Shown here: one piece after another, positions 62,950-64,000 of the stretch | Numbering within the stretch: the first letter of the stretch is position 1 | Layout: each line of letters opens with the position of its first letter | Assembly: GCF_051401765.1 (NCBI RefSeq) | Contig: NW_027480422.1 | Coordinates: 13,782,001 to 13,846,000, forward strand | Direction: 5' to 3' | Source of the DNA: Calliopsis andreniformis | Lineage: Eukaryota; Arthropoda; Insecta; Hymenoptera; Andrenidae | DNA: 64,000 nt | The notes under the pieces: model-generated | Told to the model about the DNA's origin: nothing | The model's database searches: none | What the model saw: the letters and a program-made list of their open reading frames with translations, nothing else | Position numbers and translations under genes: made by a program

Positions 62950-64000
62950 AGGTTACCCGGAACACAGAAATGACCAGTACTTTCACAGTGGTTGCAATTA
63001 TTCCTGTTATACGATGGAAAAACTGTTGCATTTTTATTGTATTTTATGCTTCTGGCATTGTATTCAAAGTCCCTAACTATTCGATCTGGTGGAGCAACGC
63101 CCAGGAGTTAAGCCTAGGTTGCCAGGAACGTAGAAATGACCATAAGTTTAACACTGGTTGCAATTATTCGTTTTATACATTGGAAAAACTGTTGTATTTA
63201 TTTTGTATTTTATGCTTCGGGCGTTGACATCTAAGGCCCTAACTATTCGTTCTGGTGGAGCAACTCTCTAGAGTGAAGCCTAGGTTGCCCGGCACGTAGA
63301 AATGACCATTACCTTCACACTGCTTGCAATTATACATTTTATACGATGGAAAAACTGTTATACTTAAGTTGTATTTTATTCTTCTGGCGCTGAATTCTAA
63401 GTCCCAAGCTATTCGATCTGGTGGAGCAACGCCCCAGAGTGAAGCCTAGGTTGCCCGGAACGTAGAAATGACCGTTACTTTCACAATGTTTGCAAATATA
63501 CATTATATACGATGGAAAAGCTGTTGTATTCATATTGTATTTTATGCTTCTGGCGTTGACTTGTTAGGCCCTAACTACTTGATCTGGTGGTGAACCGCCC
63601 TGTAGTGAAGCCTAGGTTGCCCGGAACGTAGAAAAGACCATTACCTTCACACTGGCTGCAGTTATTCCTGTTATACGATGGAAAAACTGTTGCATTTTTA
63701 TTGTGTTTTATGCTTCTGGCGTTGTATTCAAAGTCCCTAACCATTAGATCTGGAGGAGCAACGCCCTGTAGTTAAGCCTAGGTTACCCGGAACGTAGAAA
63801 TGACCATAACTTTAACACCGGTTGCAATTATTCGTTTTATACAATGGTAAAACTGTTGTATTTATTTTGTATTTTATGCTTCGGGCGTTGACTTCTAAGT
63901 CCCTAGCTATTCGATCTGGTGGAACAACACCCTAGAGCGAAACCTAGGTTGCCCGGAACGTAGAAATGGCCTGTACTTTCACACTGGTCGCAATTATTCC
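62950..64000 (-). repeat. Domain B-like monomers at the far end of the inverted arm
   Basis: In reverse complement these copies carry GGGACTTTGAATACAA, GGCTTAACTCC, AATAAAAATGCAACAG, GAAGAATAAAATACAAC, AAAATGTATAATTGCAAGC and TATATAATGTATATTTGC, which characterise forward domain B (for example 15,440-15,560, 21,470-21,560 and 25,880-26,000). They run off the window end. Confidence 0.72.

Larger units (their letters stand above)
55235..64000 (-). repeat. Inverted-orientation arm of the same satellite array
   Basis: From about 55,235 every monomer reads as the reverse complement of the forward arm, with landmarks CCTAGGTTGCCCGGAACG, TTGCAATTATTCCTGTTATA and TTTTATGCTTCTGGCGTTG. About 53 monomers continue to the window edge with the same 166-bp period. 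No gene or unique sequence is interspersed. Variants shared with the forward arm (near 39.6 kb and with domain B) show it is the same array family, not a different satellite. The window ends inside the arm, so its full length is unknown. Confidence 0.98.

Noticed and set aside
1..64000. CRISPR array
   Set aside because: Units are 166 bp, head to tail, with no unique spacers, and variation is spread through the unit.
55231..64000. Assembly or read fold-back artefact causing the inversion
   Set aside because: A fold-back would give long near-perfect symmetry around the junction. Here symmetry is limited to 92 bp with 4 mismatches and a 269-bp spacer, and the following arm has its own monomer history. 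Long-read support still cannot be judged from sequence alone.

Overview
The window is satellite DNA from end to end. It is a tandem array of one ~166-bp monomer, about 385 copies, with no gene, RNA gene, transposon or unique sequence that I could see. Long arrays of nucleosome-sized monomers with nested higher-order repeats (HORs) are typical of eukaryotic centromeric or pericentromeric/heterochromatic DNA. I do not recognise the monomer family and cannot name the organism. The consensus is about 42% GC and bipartite: the first ~80 bp are ~54% GC and the last ~86 bp ~30% GC. It keeps six CpG sites (CpG observed/expected about 0.8), which hints at a lightly methylated germline or rapid homogenisation.

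Layout: positions 1-55,234 hold monomers in one orientation. Phase 1 is set here at TTCCGGGCAACCTAGG. At about 55,235 the array flips, and 55,235-64,000 holds the reverse complement. The forward arm divides by shared variants into five domains with soft boundaries. A (1-14.2 kb) is marked by CCATAACTATAAAATAC and TTAAAAATCCAACAG. B (14.2-30.9 kb) is marked by TATATAATGTATATTTGC and ATAAAAATGCAACAG. C (30.9-37.9 kb) is marked by CGCCCGAAGCATAAAATAC and AATAAAGATAC. D (37.9-46.9 kb) is a mosaic with CAGTAAAGATACAACAG. E (46.9-54.8 kb) is marked by GACTTAACTCTGAGGCATTG and AATAAAACAG.

Multi-monomer blocks are duplicated at whole-monomer offsets (3, 7, 12, 17, 19, 27, 28 and 30 monomers). Paired copies often differ by exactly one or two whole monomers (166 or 332 bp), the signature of in-register unequal exchange. 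The freshest events appear to be a 12-monomer (1,990 bp) tandem duplication in the inverted arm (58.6-62.6 kb), a 7-monomer (1,162 bp) tandem duplication (33.9-36.3 kb), and 12- and 11-monomer copies in domain A.

The most unusual place is the orientation switch. Just before it lie two monomers whose AT-rich half is strongly diverged and found nowhere else in the window. A 92-bp inverted repeat with 4 mismatches spans the junction. About 0.5 kb into the inverted arm, a ~360-bp block is nearly identical to the reverse complement of 39.55-39.91 kb, and the far end of the arm looks like domain B. This suggests that the reversed arm came from inversion or inverted duplication of the same array.

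Open reading frames are short and recur with the monomer. Because 166 is not a multiple of 3, reading through the array cycles through all three frames and meets a stop within about two monomers, so none is called as a gene. All block boundaries and similarity statements come from reading by eye and are approximate to about 10-30 bp.
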